Source: Ixodes scapularis
Lineage: Eukaryota; Arthropoda; Arachnida; Ixodida; Ixodidae
Reading direction: 5' to 3'
DNA: 64,000 bases
NCBI RefSeq assembly: GCF_016920785.2
Contig: NW_024609950.1
Location: 1 to 64,000, forward strand
The notes under the pieces were generated by a model. That model saw only the letters and a list, made by a program, of their open reading frames with translations. It was not told the DNA's origin and did not search any database. The position numbers were made by a program, and so were the translations under genes. This document shows, in pieces, positions 34,496 to 45,897 of the stretch (its first letter is position 1; every line of letters starts with the position of its first letter).

Positions 34496-35329
34496 TTTCT
34501 TTTTCTTCGTTGCTTCGTCAATTAGCGATTTTGTGTATGGTTTATTTATCGATTATTCTCATGCAGCTCGCCTGAAACCCTGCCTTATTTAGCTTAAAAA
34601 GCAAGCCCCTTCCGTTATTTCGGAGTCGTTTTGTTTGTTTGGGTATTCAGCATTTTTGTTTGTAGGAGTTGTTTATGAAACCATTTAGATAATCGGATGA
34701 TAAGTGCTGTTCTGTTAGTTTGTACATTAAAGTGATTAATTTCGTTTTACATATTTGACAACGTTTACTGCCTACTACAGTTCTTGGTTCCCCTCGGAGG
34801 GCGGTGGACTGCCAACGCAGTTCGTAAATACTTGCTTGAAATGCTGCAACTCCTTTGAATGACGTTCAATAAGAAAATACAATTCAATGTACGTGCTGTT
34901 TTGATTTTATTGCACTGGTAATATCACCCGAAGCGCAGATCGTCTGCTAGACAGAGATAAAGCATTGGTTGGGGCTAACTTCTGCATACCGATTAAAAGA
35001 TTTAAATGCACGAACTGAGACAGGACGAAAAAAGTCACGTACGACGTGAGTCTGTGTCTTTTTTACATTTAACATACAACAAATAATGGTGGTCTGTTGA
35101 TAAAAGATCTTGCTTTGAAAATCATTCTAAGAGTGTTTCAAATTTGGGCCAGGCTCTTCAGATCGACAGCTAAAGTCGATGTTTTACCCTATTGCGCTTG
35201 AATTTCGCGCAGCGTTGTGCAAACACGGTTATTGATTTAAATAAAATTTGTAAAGAGCAAAATTATTTTAGGAAAAATTAAAAAAAAAAGTCTTACATGA
35301 AATACAGCCATGCCACCGGTCTTCAACCC
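34496..35329. other. AT-rich non-coding stretch
   Basis: No gene, repeat or strong structure seen. Confidence 0.5.
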
Positions 35330-35815
35330 ACGCTGCGCCGTTTGACACGAGAGACAAGAGATGGCGCAAACGGTCGCGACGACAACTGCCACCGATTACC
35401 AAGCATAGGTTTCCGTGAGCCGGCGTCATTAGCATATGATTTTTTTGACAAAAAACCGACCCGTGTTCCGCAGGCGGCGACAGTCTCAGAACCAAAAAAC
35501 AGGTGCGATAGCAACAAGAAACTGCAAAGCAGTCTACATAAGTACCCGAAAAAAAAAATGTCAAAATTCCCCGACAGATTACTTTTTAATCGATTATTTG
35601 TCCATTCAATGTGTTTTATTAGTAATGATAATAAAATCATGCATTTGAAACTGACATCAAATAAACTAGTGCCGCTTTTGAGTTGAAAATGTCGTCTGCT
35701 ATTTGACGCCTGCTCTCGGCGGCGTATGCTCGTTCGTTTGCGGCAGTTGCCGTCGCGACCGCTTGCCCCATCTCTTGTCTCCCGTGCCAGACGGCGCCCT
35801 TCGCTGCCTTTCCAT
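35330..35815. repeat. Inverted repeat with about 120-bp arms
   Basis: 35,330-35,450 and 35,690-35,815 are imperfect reverse complements sharing GAGACAAGAGATGG, CGGTCGCGAC and CAACTGCC. The 240-base AT-rich centre differs. A fold-back type repeat of unknown family. Confidence 0.75.
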
Positions 35816-37999
35816 AGGAGTTAAACCTTCTTTCTTTCTCTACTTTTTCTTCGGGTAAGTTCACTCTTTGTAAATTTTCAATAAACAAATGCACCGCCTG
35901 CTGGCAACGCAGCACACAACCGCAGCGCTACAGGTTAAGAAACCGATTTTTGCAGTCGATTTAAAGAGCCTGGCTGTTATTTGAAATACCCTGTACAATC
36001 CTTGCCAGTTGATTCCCTTGAATATTTTTGCATTTATTTACTACGTTAGAATCAGTGCGCTTTCTAGTTTTGTGATTCATAACATTTCGTTCCATCACTG
36101 CACATGCTAAACAAGCAACAAGTAATTTTTCCAACAACTCTAAAAATAATTTTAAATCAAATACAACACAAGCTAGTGCACGACTAACCTGTTTAATAAA
36201 GTTAGACAACAATTTGTTAACTGTACGAATGCATAAATATTAAAAAAAAATTTACGTTTTCGAAAAGTATAAAACGCGCAGGGTTTAGCTATTTGCACCG
36301 AGCTAAGCTTTCGGACAAACCTCAATGCCTATTGAACCAAAAAAAAATGAAGTTTACTTGGGAGTGCGAATATATTAACGTAAATAATAACTCAATGCCT
36401 CATTGACACAAAAGACTAGACGTTATACGCACACTCTCAACCCCAGGACCGTCAGAGCTGGAATTCCACTTCGAGCCCTGAACCGCACTTATGATCACGG
36501 TTTGGCAGCGATAGCAGTTCCCACCGCTCGAAATGATGCCCGTTGTTAATCTCGTAGCTGTAGCCGTTGTTCACGTTGTAGATGGGGTAGTAGGGTAGTA
36601 CCGTCGTTGATTTCGCGAAATCTTTGAAAAAGACCGCCTGCCGCCCGCATGCATCGATCCTAGGTCCGTTGCATACGAAGGGGAGAGATTACCGCAATGT
36701 TACGCCGTTTTCTTTAATATTGTCGGGATCTGACAATACACATAAAATCGACGACGCATAATGTTAAAAGGCTGGCCATGTCAGCCCTTCCGCGGCTAAC
36801 ATAGCAGGCTTCAAAGACTTCGAACTCATCACTTCATCGCTCTCACCAGCACAAAAACCCAATCTGGTACAAGAATCTGAGTCTTCCACACACCTATAAC
36901 GTATTTTAGTGACTCTCCAAAGTGTTCATGAAACTGTCAAGCATCGACATCAACGTGACAACCAGCCACTTAAGTATTTTTCACACTATGTAGGCCCAAA
37001 AGCACAACCGTGTCGTACAGTACATTGTGCACATTCCCTGCAGGCAAATACCTAATACTATATAGGTAACGTGACAAGCCTTTCGTCAATGTACGTCGGA
37101 GAACATTCCAAATGAATACCCGGCCCAACAACCTACAAATGCATGCTCAAATATCTCCGTTTTTGTTTTGGCACAAAACACGCTTTACTTCTACGCTAGA
37201 AAAGTCAATATTTTCTCCATCCATTCTCGTAACACAGTGAGCAACATTCAGCACAGGGCCCGCAGTATTAACAGATCTATACAATAGTACCGCAATTACT
37301 ACATCTACAAGCGACCTTTAAAACTGCTTTTTAGAACCTTCGCCTCAATACAAAAAAAAACGTGCCTGATGCAACTTGTGGCTTAGACGACTCCTCGGAG
37401 CTAAGCTTGCATTTCTCCAGCGGGAACAAAGGCGAAAACAAATCTCCAGCAGGATTTTGTGTACTCGCACTTGACAAAAAGTGCAGAGAAACTTGTGATT
37501 CGCATCATGCAGAAAGGATAATTGGTTCACCACCTGCCGCGGAAATAAATGAGCGAATTACCGGCCCCCAGAACGGACTCTCCGAAAAAGGTTCCTTCGG
37601 CCCGTCCCCTCCCAGAGCGATACCCATATGAATACAGCGAAAACTTGGTGGAGTCTGTGAATATTTACATGTGAACAGCGTTGTACTTGCAGAACATACC
37701 ACAGATTGCTAGCAAAAAACAAATAGCACACCGGGGCACTGGCGAACATCGACCAATCCTCGCACTTCCGTCTCGGCCTATTCGCATAATTCGACCGTCT
37801 GCCGTCGCCAGTAAGATTCACTGTCACGATGTTTTTTTTAGTGGACAACCATATATTTCCTGGGTATTGTTACTCAGTTGATGTTTTCTAATACTCAAGG
37901 CGTAGAGTAACACTTTCCAAGTCGAAACCCCACAGATTTCTCTCAACTTACACCACTTCCACTATATTTGCAAAAAACGTTAACGGTACCTACTGTCTC
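35816..37999. other. Non-coding stretch, no gene seen
   Basis: AT-rich DNA with short unsupported frames. Nothing recognisable was found on either strand. Confidence 0.5.
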
Positions 38000-38330
38000 A
38001 CTTGAGGTATTTTTATCAACTAAAAATAGCAATCGCGTCAGCATAAAGCAGCACTCGTACCTCACAAGCCTGTGACTCAAATCCGTGAATAAATATGCTT
38101 TGAAGTATGCTCAAATCAAAGGCATTGATAAATATACAAAAAGCGAGGAGACAGGGAAAGCCCTGGCGCACACCACCACGAACTGGAATACGTTCACAAA
38201 CAAATTTGTTGCTAATAGGATTTGTTTTACGCCATGCGTGCCCCCTCAAGGAGAACAAAGCCTACATTTATATCCATGTAGTCCATGTGATTTCGCAAAG
38301 TTCAAAGACATCTAACGTCACCTCGTATCG
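38000..38330 (-). pseudogene. LINE reverse transcriptase relic
   Basis: The reverse strand reads VRGGVRQGFPCLLAFCIFIN, then VLLYADAIAIF. These are the RT blocks usually written GVRQGCPLSP and YADD. The second aspartate of the catalytic pair is alanine here and the Cys of the first block is lost, so it is dead. It is a different LINE group from the others in this window. The region upstream (38,330-38,620) is too degenerate to place. Confidence 0.7.
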
Positions 38331-38675
38331 TACCACAGTAATTGCTGCATCTGGATTTGTTACTGCGTCATCATTTAAACGCTGTGATAAACCTTTTTAA
38401 ATTATATTTAAAGCTATTGCGATCGCAGGTTGATAGGGATACAACGCTTACAATAATTGCAGGAACCGCATTTCTGTTTTGCGCGGAGACTTGCAATGTT
38501 ACCGCCACATTCGATTTCCAGGAGCTCGTTATATGTAGGGTCTCTTTGTTTCCGTGCAGAGCACTCTAATTGTCGGTGCCTCGCCCAGTAACATATTTTG
38601 TGCTCCCGCCCGTGCCAGAGCAGCATGATAGCGGCCCTTATCTAAAACATCCACTAGAGCCGGGGCGTACGAGTT

Positions 38676-39302
38676 TTGGTGCGTATCATATTCAAAAGAG
38701 TGTCTCACAAATATTCCTCACGCGTTCTTGCCCACGCGGGCGCGGAAGTGGCGGGCTCGCTGGGGCTCACCTACCACAACGAGACGGCCAACTCCGTGGC
38801 GCGTGGGCTCGCCGGCCGCGCCCCGGTAACGGCCGCCGCCGACGTGGTGGATCGCCCCGAGAAGGACACCATGGACGCTTACAACGAGGTAACCCTGTGG
38901 TACCGGTTAGCCAGAAGAACGATGGCCCTGCCCCACCCCCGTCTGACGCGGGAGGAGGCGGTGGTATTCCGCCAGTTACAGACTAACTCCGTGATAACCC
39001 CAGTGTTAGCAAAGCACCTGTGGCCGGAGGTATACATAACAGACTTATGCAGACTGTGCGGGAAGGAAAGGGCCACGTTGGCCCACATCCTGGAAGAATG
39101 CGAATGCGCGAACGCGGACAACAGTGCAGACGTTCTCCCGCCCCTCATGGAGGAGGCGAAGAGATCCGAAGACTACGACGTCCAACACACGGCCGTCCAG
39201 CAGATCCTAGCGGCACTCGAGAAGCAGCGACCGGACGGGATGGAAGCAGAAAGGGTTAACCCGAGTACGCTGAAGCCCGCCGCGAGCGGCTCTCCCCGCT
39301 AA
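38676..39302 (+). CDS. C-terminal piece of a LINE protein (RNase H end and zinc motif)
   Basis: An open frame of 208 codons without stops. From about residue 19 it is LINE-derived: an RNase H tail with HAGAEVAGSLG and ETANSVARGLAGR, then YNEVTLWYRLARRTMALPHP, LTREEAVVFRQLQTNS and a zinc motif DLCRLCGKERATLAHILEEC. The first ~18 codons come from flanking DNA, since the element begins at 38,730 inside its target duplication. As a 5'-truncated copy it lacks endonuclease and RT. There is no sign that it is expressed. Confidence 0.75.
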   Translation: MVRIIFKRVSHKYSSRVLAHAGAEVAGSLGLTYHNETANSVARGLAGRAPVTAAADVVDRPEKDTMDAYNEVTLWYRLARRTMALPHPRLTREEAVVFRQLQTNSVITPVLAKHLWPEVYITDLCRLCGKERATLAHILEECECANADNSADVLPPLMEEAKRSEDYDVQHTAVQQILAALEKQRPDGMEAERVNPSTLKPAASGSPR

Positions 39303-39400
39303 GAAGACGTCCGGCCACGTCGCCCCAAGAACCCACCTGAGAGGGTGGGATGATAGGGGTTACTGCAGGAGACCCATTAAAGTTGCTCTCTCTCTCTCTC
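38730..39400 (+). mobile_element. Young 5'-truncated LINE with perfect target duplication
   Basis: A 671-bp insertion flanked by TCACGCGTTCTT at 38,718-38,729 and 39,401-39,412, with no mismatch. It ends in AAAGTTG followed by a (CT)n tail. The undamaged reading frame and perfect duplication suggest a recent event. It landed next to the older LINE relic at 38,000-38,330. Confidence 0.9.
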
Positions 39401-39412
39401 TCACGCGTTCTT

Positions 39413-41749
39413 TCAGAATTATGAATCGTGCTTTCTTTTTCCATCATTTTTTTTTCCTCTTTAGGGTAATCCTTCTTTGAAGGGCAATTACACTCAGTTC
39501 GTGTCCTAAAGTTTTTTACTATTTTTGACAGCGTCCATCAATAACTCCCCACTCAACAACTTGCGTTTCAGCTTTCGTATCTCCGAGCCAACTTCCACCT
39601 TTTTCCTTTGCTCTTCCAAGGGTAAAACCCACTGAACAGATGTCACTGAAGGACACGGGCGTGACACAATAACTACAGCATAAAAGTATGAGTTCTTAGA
39701 AAAAACTATTGGAACGGGCATGACTGCGCGATGAAATGAATGTAAGGGCGCAAACGAGCTCGTTTAAATAGAACATGACACAGACTCCGAGACTCTAAAA
39801 GTAATATACTTCTTATATTAGTATAAAGTACAGAATATAATCCACAATTTATCTGAGTCTGGGGACATTGACGAGAGTCTTGAGTACACGTATCGTATGC
39901 CTGCTCAACTTCTATAACACTTTCGCTTTTTGCACTATAAACAAAATTTGTTTTCCGACGACAAGCTCGTTAAATTTTAGTTTAAACTAATTATTTTGCA
40001 GATTTGAAAATATGAGCTCTTGACGTAGTTCTCGTGTGCCAGGAGAACAGTCTTCGCTCATCGCGAGCGAGATGCCCTTGTAATTGAAAGCATTCCCCAG
40101 AATTAGATCCTTTTTCTTTGCCGAAAAGAATTGAGCTATGACTGGGCGTTTCTTGTACAGGTCAACCAACCGATCCTCAGGGCGCCTTCAACACTGCCTG
40201 ACTCCACTAAGAGCGCAAGATGCTCAGAACAGGTATCAAGAACCAGCTTCTCTGACTTTGTCCATGTCTCTTCATCTTTGACTGATAAGCCTTAGAAATG
40301 CAAGTCTTCGTGCATATCCCATGCATTTTCAGAAGTGTGGACCATGATTTTTTTTGGAAGCGGTCACAGGTAAAATCACGACCGAACAAGCGCCATGACA
40401 TGAACGGTATTGAATATTTGTTCGTTTTATTTGTATTGCTTTCGTTTGTTCTTTTTTTCCGCTCTGGCAACGTGTACACTTGAAATCGAAATACAATGCA
40501 AACAAGAAAAAAAAAATTCCAGAGCAGTCCCCGTATGCCGCCACATCTCAGCGGCACCTGTGCGGTAAACAATGCGCTCTTTGGCGTGAAAATTCGATAG
40601 AAAAAACAAAAGGGTTTGGAAGAATGTGAATACATTTTTTTTTATATTTGATTTCCAGGATCTTACTCATTGTCTTAACAACAACAAAAAAAATTCTTGC
40701 TTGAGTACGTGTTTATTTATGGAAGTACACGTATAGTTTCTGAGATGATTCAAATAATCCAACATATGTTCGGTGACAGGTTAAAAACAGATTCGAATCT
40801 TCGCTTCCAGCATGAGATCGCTGCCCTCCGCTTGGCTGTCACGGCGTAGTGCGACGAAGTGTGGTCTGAAGCAGGAGCCACACTGGTTATATAATACACA
40901 AGAGATAGTATGCAAACAGATTCGAACTCTAGTCCACTAGAGACACGTGCTTCAAATGTCGAGGCATTCGAACCACGGGTATTGCGGTGACCCATTTTCG
41001 CAAACTGTAATTTTGCATAATGTATGTGAAGTGTCATCCCGGCTTTAGGGAGAAACCTTAAGCTCAATGCGGAGCATCTACATGGTTTTGAACCTTTCAC
41101 AAACTACAGGTCCTTTTTATTTTAAGCATTCGAGCTCGTCTGTTTATCAAATGTAACGAAATCATAAAAAAAGAACGATATAATGGCAATTCTGCATTGC
41201 AATTACCTACTCGATAGACTTCTTTTTTATCTGTTTTTGTATCTGGGTCGTTATATTTTTCACGACGAAACACAGGGATGAGGGTGTTGCATCGGGTGTT
41301 ATTTTTTTTAACAATGATTAGAGAGAATACCTAATTCTCATGTCATGTAGATAGTATATAAAAACTTTGTTAAACCAACTGAAGATTCGAAACGGTGAAA
41401 AAAGACAAAATAAAGTCAGATTTTTTATCGGGCCGGGTTTATTCTATGAAGCTCCAAACTTCTCCCATAATTTCACCGGATATCTTTTTTCGCATCTCCG
41501 ATAGCCGATAACTTAAGTTTTGGTCGGGGTCGAGAGAAAAACCATGTGACCGTTATTTGCTCAATGGATTCAGACGAGCAAGTTACACAATCTTTTCGGG
41601 GTACAACGGCAACTGATTGGGCTCAGTATCAGCTTGCAATGCGTTGGCTTATAGCAGGAAATACGGAAAGCCGGGGCACATCGCTACGAGCATCACTCCA
41701 GTCTGTGTTGCATGAACAAGTAGAACGTCGCAGTCACTCTGCCCCACTC
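39413..41749. other. Non-coding stretch, no gene seen
   Basis: AT-rich with poly-A and poly-T runs. Short frames such as 40,207-40,635 (reverse strand) show no motif. Confidence 0.5.
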
Positions 41750-42440
41750 ACCTCTATGACAATTTCTGGATCGCGTTTGTTCGCTCCGCGAATGCGGCCA
41801 CTGTTGGCCATATTTTTGGTAGAGTTATATTACCTCTAGCCAAGGTACAGCTGCTGCAGCTACTGTCATCCATCCATGGCAGACAGCGTTGTAGCAGTTG
41901 TGGTTGCCGACTGGCATCAAAATTGCGTGGGTGATATTTTGTGCTTGATTGAATTGTTTGTCAAAACATATTTTTGAAATCCGGCGTGAACAGTAGCCCG
42001 ATCTTTGAGGACCCGGTGAAAGTTTTACGAAATCGCAGCACCGGGGAAAAGCAGCACAGCGCGCATCGAAAGTCGTATCGAAAAAAGCATCGAAAGCAGT
42101 CGTCGGTACGGAGTCTGCTTTCGATGAGAGCTGCGCAGCTTTACCACAGGTGCTGCGCTTTCGTACAACTTTCGCCGGTTCCTCAAAGATGAGGCTGCCG
42201 TTCACGCCGGGTTTCGAGAATCTGCTTCGTTGAACAACTTCAGTCAGGCACGAAATAGCACCTACGTTACAGTGTACTAGATCCACAATTATTTTATGGT
42301 AGCCTGCCGCCATTGTGCTGTCCGCCATATTACTATGATGGCTAGAGATAATATAACTCTACCAAAAAGATGACCGACCGTGGCTGCACTCTCGTCCATA
42401 GGCGGAGCTGGTCAAACGCGATCCAGCAAATAGACATAGA
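41750..42440. repeat. Palindrome of about 690 bp
   Basis: The two halves, meeting near 42,090, are imperfect reverse complements along nearly their full length. Landmarks present on both sides are GGATCGCGTTTG, TTTTTGGTAGAGTTATATTA, CCGGCGTGAAC, ATCTTTGAGGA and a GAAAGTT/GCAGCACC block. The reverse strand holds a 167-codon open frame beginning in the right arm (MADSTMAAGYHKI), which I cannot assign. Confidence 0.8.
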
Positions 42441-43427
42441 CATCGTTGCTCTCTCCATACATTGTACGGGAACACCGTCTTGGCTGCAGACACGATGAGA
42501 GAGTTATCGGCGTACCCGTCTGAAGCATGTTTGGAAGTTGTTTGCTTCATACATACATGCATATGTTTCAAACTTGTCTGCGGAAGGTTGTTGTGTGACT
42601 AACGTGAAAGAACCGCCATTTATTGATGGAACACGCCTCATACGGTGTATCCAGACTCTTTCTTATGATACAATGGCAGTGCGGCCAAGGCTTAACAGTT
42701 GATAAAAAGGCCTAAAAAGCGCGAACAAACCAGGCCAAGAAGGGCACGAAGACAACAAGACTAACTGAAAAAAAAAAAAAAAAATAAGATAAACGTATTG
42801 TTTATGCGCGAACTAGCCGAAAGCCAAGTTTTTATTTAAAGGTTCGTCCGCGACAGACCTTGCGAAACTGAAAAAAAAAAAACAAACTTGATGCTTCCCT
42901 AGATTTGCAGGTACTAGTTCCAGAAGAAATGTGCAGAAGTTTTACAATGAATATTCTTTAAGTATTATTGTGGAGCCCTCATTCAATAACCGGTGATTGT
43001 TAGGTGCAGGTTGTCCTACGTTAAGTACGGTTTTGGGGATGCCAAAGTAATTCAGTCAAATCTTGACTGAACCTCTGGAAAAAGATTGTTTCATATTTAG
43101 AAGGCTTACAAAGATCACCACGTGAGCAGTTGGGAATCGAATTAAATGCTCACACAAAGGATAACGTGAGCGTTTTTTCTTGTGTTTGTTTTTTTGCCAC
43201 GCAGATTTGCTGGACGACAAACATGGCGGAAACCAAAGAAGCAACTGGTCCTGATCGTTTTCAGCTTTAGAAAACTACTGAAACGTGAAACAGAAAGCAA
43301 ATACAGCTTCGGAGCGCGGAAAATTGCCATTTACCCCGCTCTGAAGAGCAACATAGAGTTTCAGAATTAGAAAGTTCGCGACTGTCAGCAAACTGGGAAA
43401 AATAGAAATAATAGACAGATAGACAAA
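42441..43427. other. Non-coding stretch, no gene seen
   Basis: Contains an A run at about 42,767-42,784. No repeats or genes recognised. Confidence 0.5.
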
Positions 43428-43640
43428 TCATAGTTTCGTTCCGGTCACGGTTACTGGACAAATTTTGTTTCAAAGGGCTTTTGGTTTCGGTTACGTTTAC
43501 GGTTTGAGTTTCTGCCCGAGACCCGATGCTTTAAGGGGTACTCCGGCATTTTCCTTATGCTCCCAAATTTGTCTGAACATTTTCTAAAAACACCGAAACA
43601 CATCGCTAAAATATTATCCTAAATATAAGCCCAAAACAAT
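43428..43640 (-). repeat. Dispersed repeat, copy B of an inverted pair
   Basis: Reverse-complement partner of 1-213, sharing the GTTTCGTTCCGGTCACGG block, CTGCCCGAGACCCGATGC and TTGGGCTTA-like end. The T run at about 43,686-43,702 lies just beyond it. Confidence 0.8.
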
Positions 43641-44785
43641 TTTTTGCGAAGTAATAAAATTTTTAATTCGGGATTTTAGCGTGTTTTTTTTTTTTTTTTT
43701 TTAACTGAAAGTCTCTATTGACAACCACAAAAAAGTGACGCCAACGGCAAGCAGGGGTTCACTCTTTGAACTGTAGGCTTTGCATGCAACTGATTACAAG
43801 CAGTTTCGAGGTTTGAAATAAATGTATTGAAGGCTCGTTTCAGCAGTCGCAAAGCAAAAGGAAACAAATTCTCGCCATCGTCCATTTTTAGACTGCCTGC
43901 TCTATGGCGTGCTTGCTTCCGCTCTGAAAAGTGCAGGTATAATTTAATGTTGGTTTTGGCATCATATTACGTAAACAATTTCGCAATAACTAGTTTGAAT
44001 TTAGCAATACTAAAGAATACAGTTGAAAGGGTAAATGCCAGGGATTCAGAAAAAAACATAGTTGGTTGGGTTAGGTAAAAAAATCGCCGAAGTACCCTTT
44101 TAAGGGAGAGAGGCCGTGGATGAAGACGAACGAAACGGCACAGGACGACATAAAAAAAAAAAGTGCTGCTCGGAAGCTCATGAGCGGTTGGGGAGGCCTG
44201 AGAGACAGACATAGACAGAGCATTCGGTCAACCGAAGGCCGACACCGGACCGACGGAGGGCACCTGCGGCGAAGCATCATCTCAGCGAAATGCTGACACT
44301 GAGCCACCGACTGACACAGGCCGGGGAATCCGGAAGGCTCACACCGGACCCGGACATCAAGGGCTCGATAGGTGCACCAAAGTCATAAAGGGCAACTACG
44401 GTAAAAAGTCAAAATAAATTTAATTATTGATATTGATTTACACAGGCTAAATACGAGCAGTTCCAAAATTTCAGGGAATTGCGATCCATTCTGAAACCGA
44501 TATTTAAAATTCTACCACCAGTTTTCGAGAGGGCATTCAGCGGGTTGACCGTTTGTCAAGCAACCATGTGTCCAAATGTCATCTTCGTATTGGAGGAGTC
44601 TTCTTCTTCTGACTGACACTTCTTTTGTCGTATTTTCCTGCTGCGTTTTCAGCCGTCCCAGTGAACGATTTCTGCTTCTTGTGTTGTGTTTTAGCGGCCA
44701 CAGTGAATGCTCTTGAATGATCGAGCACGAAAATTATTGAGCCCTGCTCACTCAAACGCGTCGTGGTGCCAAAGGTGGCAATCAC
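43641..44785. other. Non-coding stretch, no gene seen
   Basis: No coding or repeat signal recognised apart from homopolymer runs. Confidence 0.5.
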
Positions 44786-44970
44786 TAGAGCCGTGTATAG
44801 ACAGAGTTTAGCCATTTATTGGGAATCGTAGGAGGCAAAAGGAGGCGGCATTGGCCAAAAGCGGGCAGAACGTTTTTCAGGACGTCTTCACAGATTCCAA
44901 CGTGGCCAGCCAGAATCCGCGAATAATACCTTGGCGGTAGTCGCGAGGAACAAAATTACAGGAGGATACT
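44786..44970 (+). mobile_element. Left end of a hAT-like element
   Basis: Matches the first ~180 bases of the hAT element at 51,081 (AGAGCCGT, GAGTTT, CATTTRTTGGGAA, GGAGGCG, CATTGGCC). Its right half is missing; the minisatellite begins shortly after. So it is a truncated relative, with about 75-80% identity by eye. Confidence 0.7.
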
Positions 44971-44989
44971 TAATACTACCCAGGTAGCA

Positions 44990-45840
44990 CGCCAGAGGAA
45001 TGCCCAACTTGGGCAAAGGTCTGGCAATCATAAGGGCCCAACTTTGGCTCAGTTAGGTTTTTGCACCATGGCACTCATCAGTGCCAAAGTACGGTGCCTA
45101 ACTATTGCCAAAGTTGGGCGATCCTAGGGCATGCCAAAGTTTGGCTCTTCTCTGGTACGCCAGAGGAGTGCCAAAGCTGGTGCCATACTTCAGCCATATC
45201 TGCCATAGTAAATCCTAATCTCGGAATTCGGGGCATGCCGAGGTTTGGCGTTTCTCTGGTCCGCCAGAGGAGCGCCAAATTTGGTGCCATACTTCAGCCA
45301 TAACTGCCAGAGCAACGCCTAATTTCGGTATTTGGGACGGGCCAAAGTTTGCGCGGCATGCCAAAGTTTGGCTCTTCTCTGGTACGCCAGAGGAGTGCCA
45401 AAGCTGGTGCCATACTTCAGCCATACCTACCATAGTAAATCCTAATCTGGGAATTCGGGGCATGCCAAGGTTTGGCGTTTCTCTGGTCCGCCAGAGTAGC
45501 GCCAAATTTGGTGCCATACTTCAGCCATAACTGCCAGAGCAGCGCCAAATTTGGTGCCATACTTCAGCCATAACTGCCAGAGCAGCGCCAAATTTGGTGC
45601 CATACTTCAGCCATAACTGCCAGAGGAGCGCCAAATTTGGTGCCATACTTCAGCCATAACTGCCAGAGCAACGCCTAATTTCGGTATTTGGGACGGGCCA
45701 AAGTTTGACTTTTCTCTGGTCTGCCACAGAAGTGCCGAAGTAGTGCGATACTTGAGCCATAACTGCCAGATCAACGCCTAATTTGGGTATTTTGGACATG
45801 CCAATGTTTGGCTTTTCTCTGGTCCGCCAAAGTAGTCAAT
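44990..45840. repeat. Minisatellite of about 104-bp units, left part
   Basis: Units start GCCAAAGTTTGG and recur at 45,133, 45,237 and 45,341, spaced 104 bases. Within 45,503-45,675 a 43-bp subunit (beginning CAAATTTGGTGCCATACTTC) is repeated about four times. The reverse strand stays open across several units, giving a repetitive peptide with PNLALLWRTRETPNLGMP, which is a by-product of the repeat. Confidence 0.9.
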
Positions 45841-45897
45841 TGGCGAGGAGATCGAACTATAGGGTGCGCTGCGTTCACCAAAACAAACACATCTCCG

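Noticed and set aside
45102..45517. Reverse-strand open frames with PNLALLWRTRETPNLGMP repeats
   Set aside because: They follow the minisatellite unit and appear only because the unit lacks stops in that frame. The same occurs at 54,477-55,438.
45503..45675. Regular direct repeats that look a little like a CRISPR array
   Set aside because: The 43-bp units are contiguous with no unique spacers, so it is an ordinary tandem repeat in a eukaryotic minisatellite.
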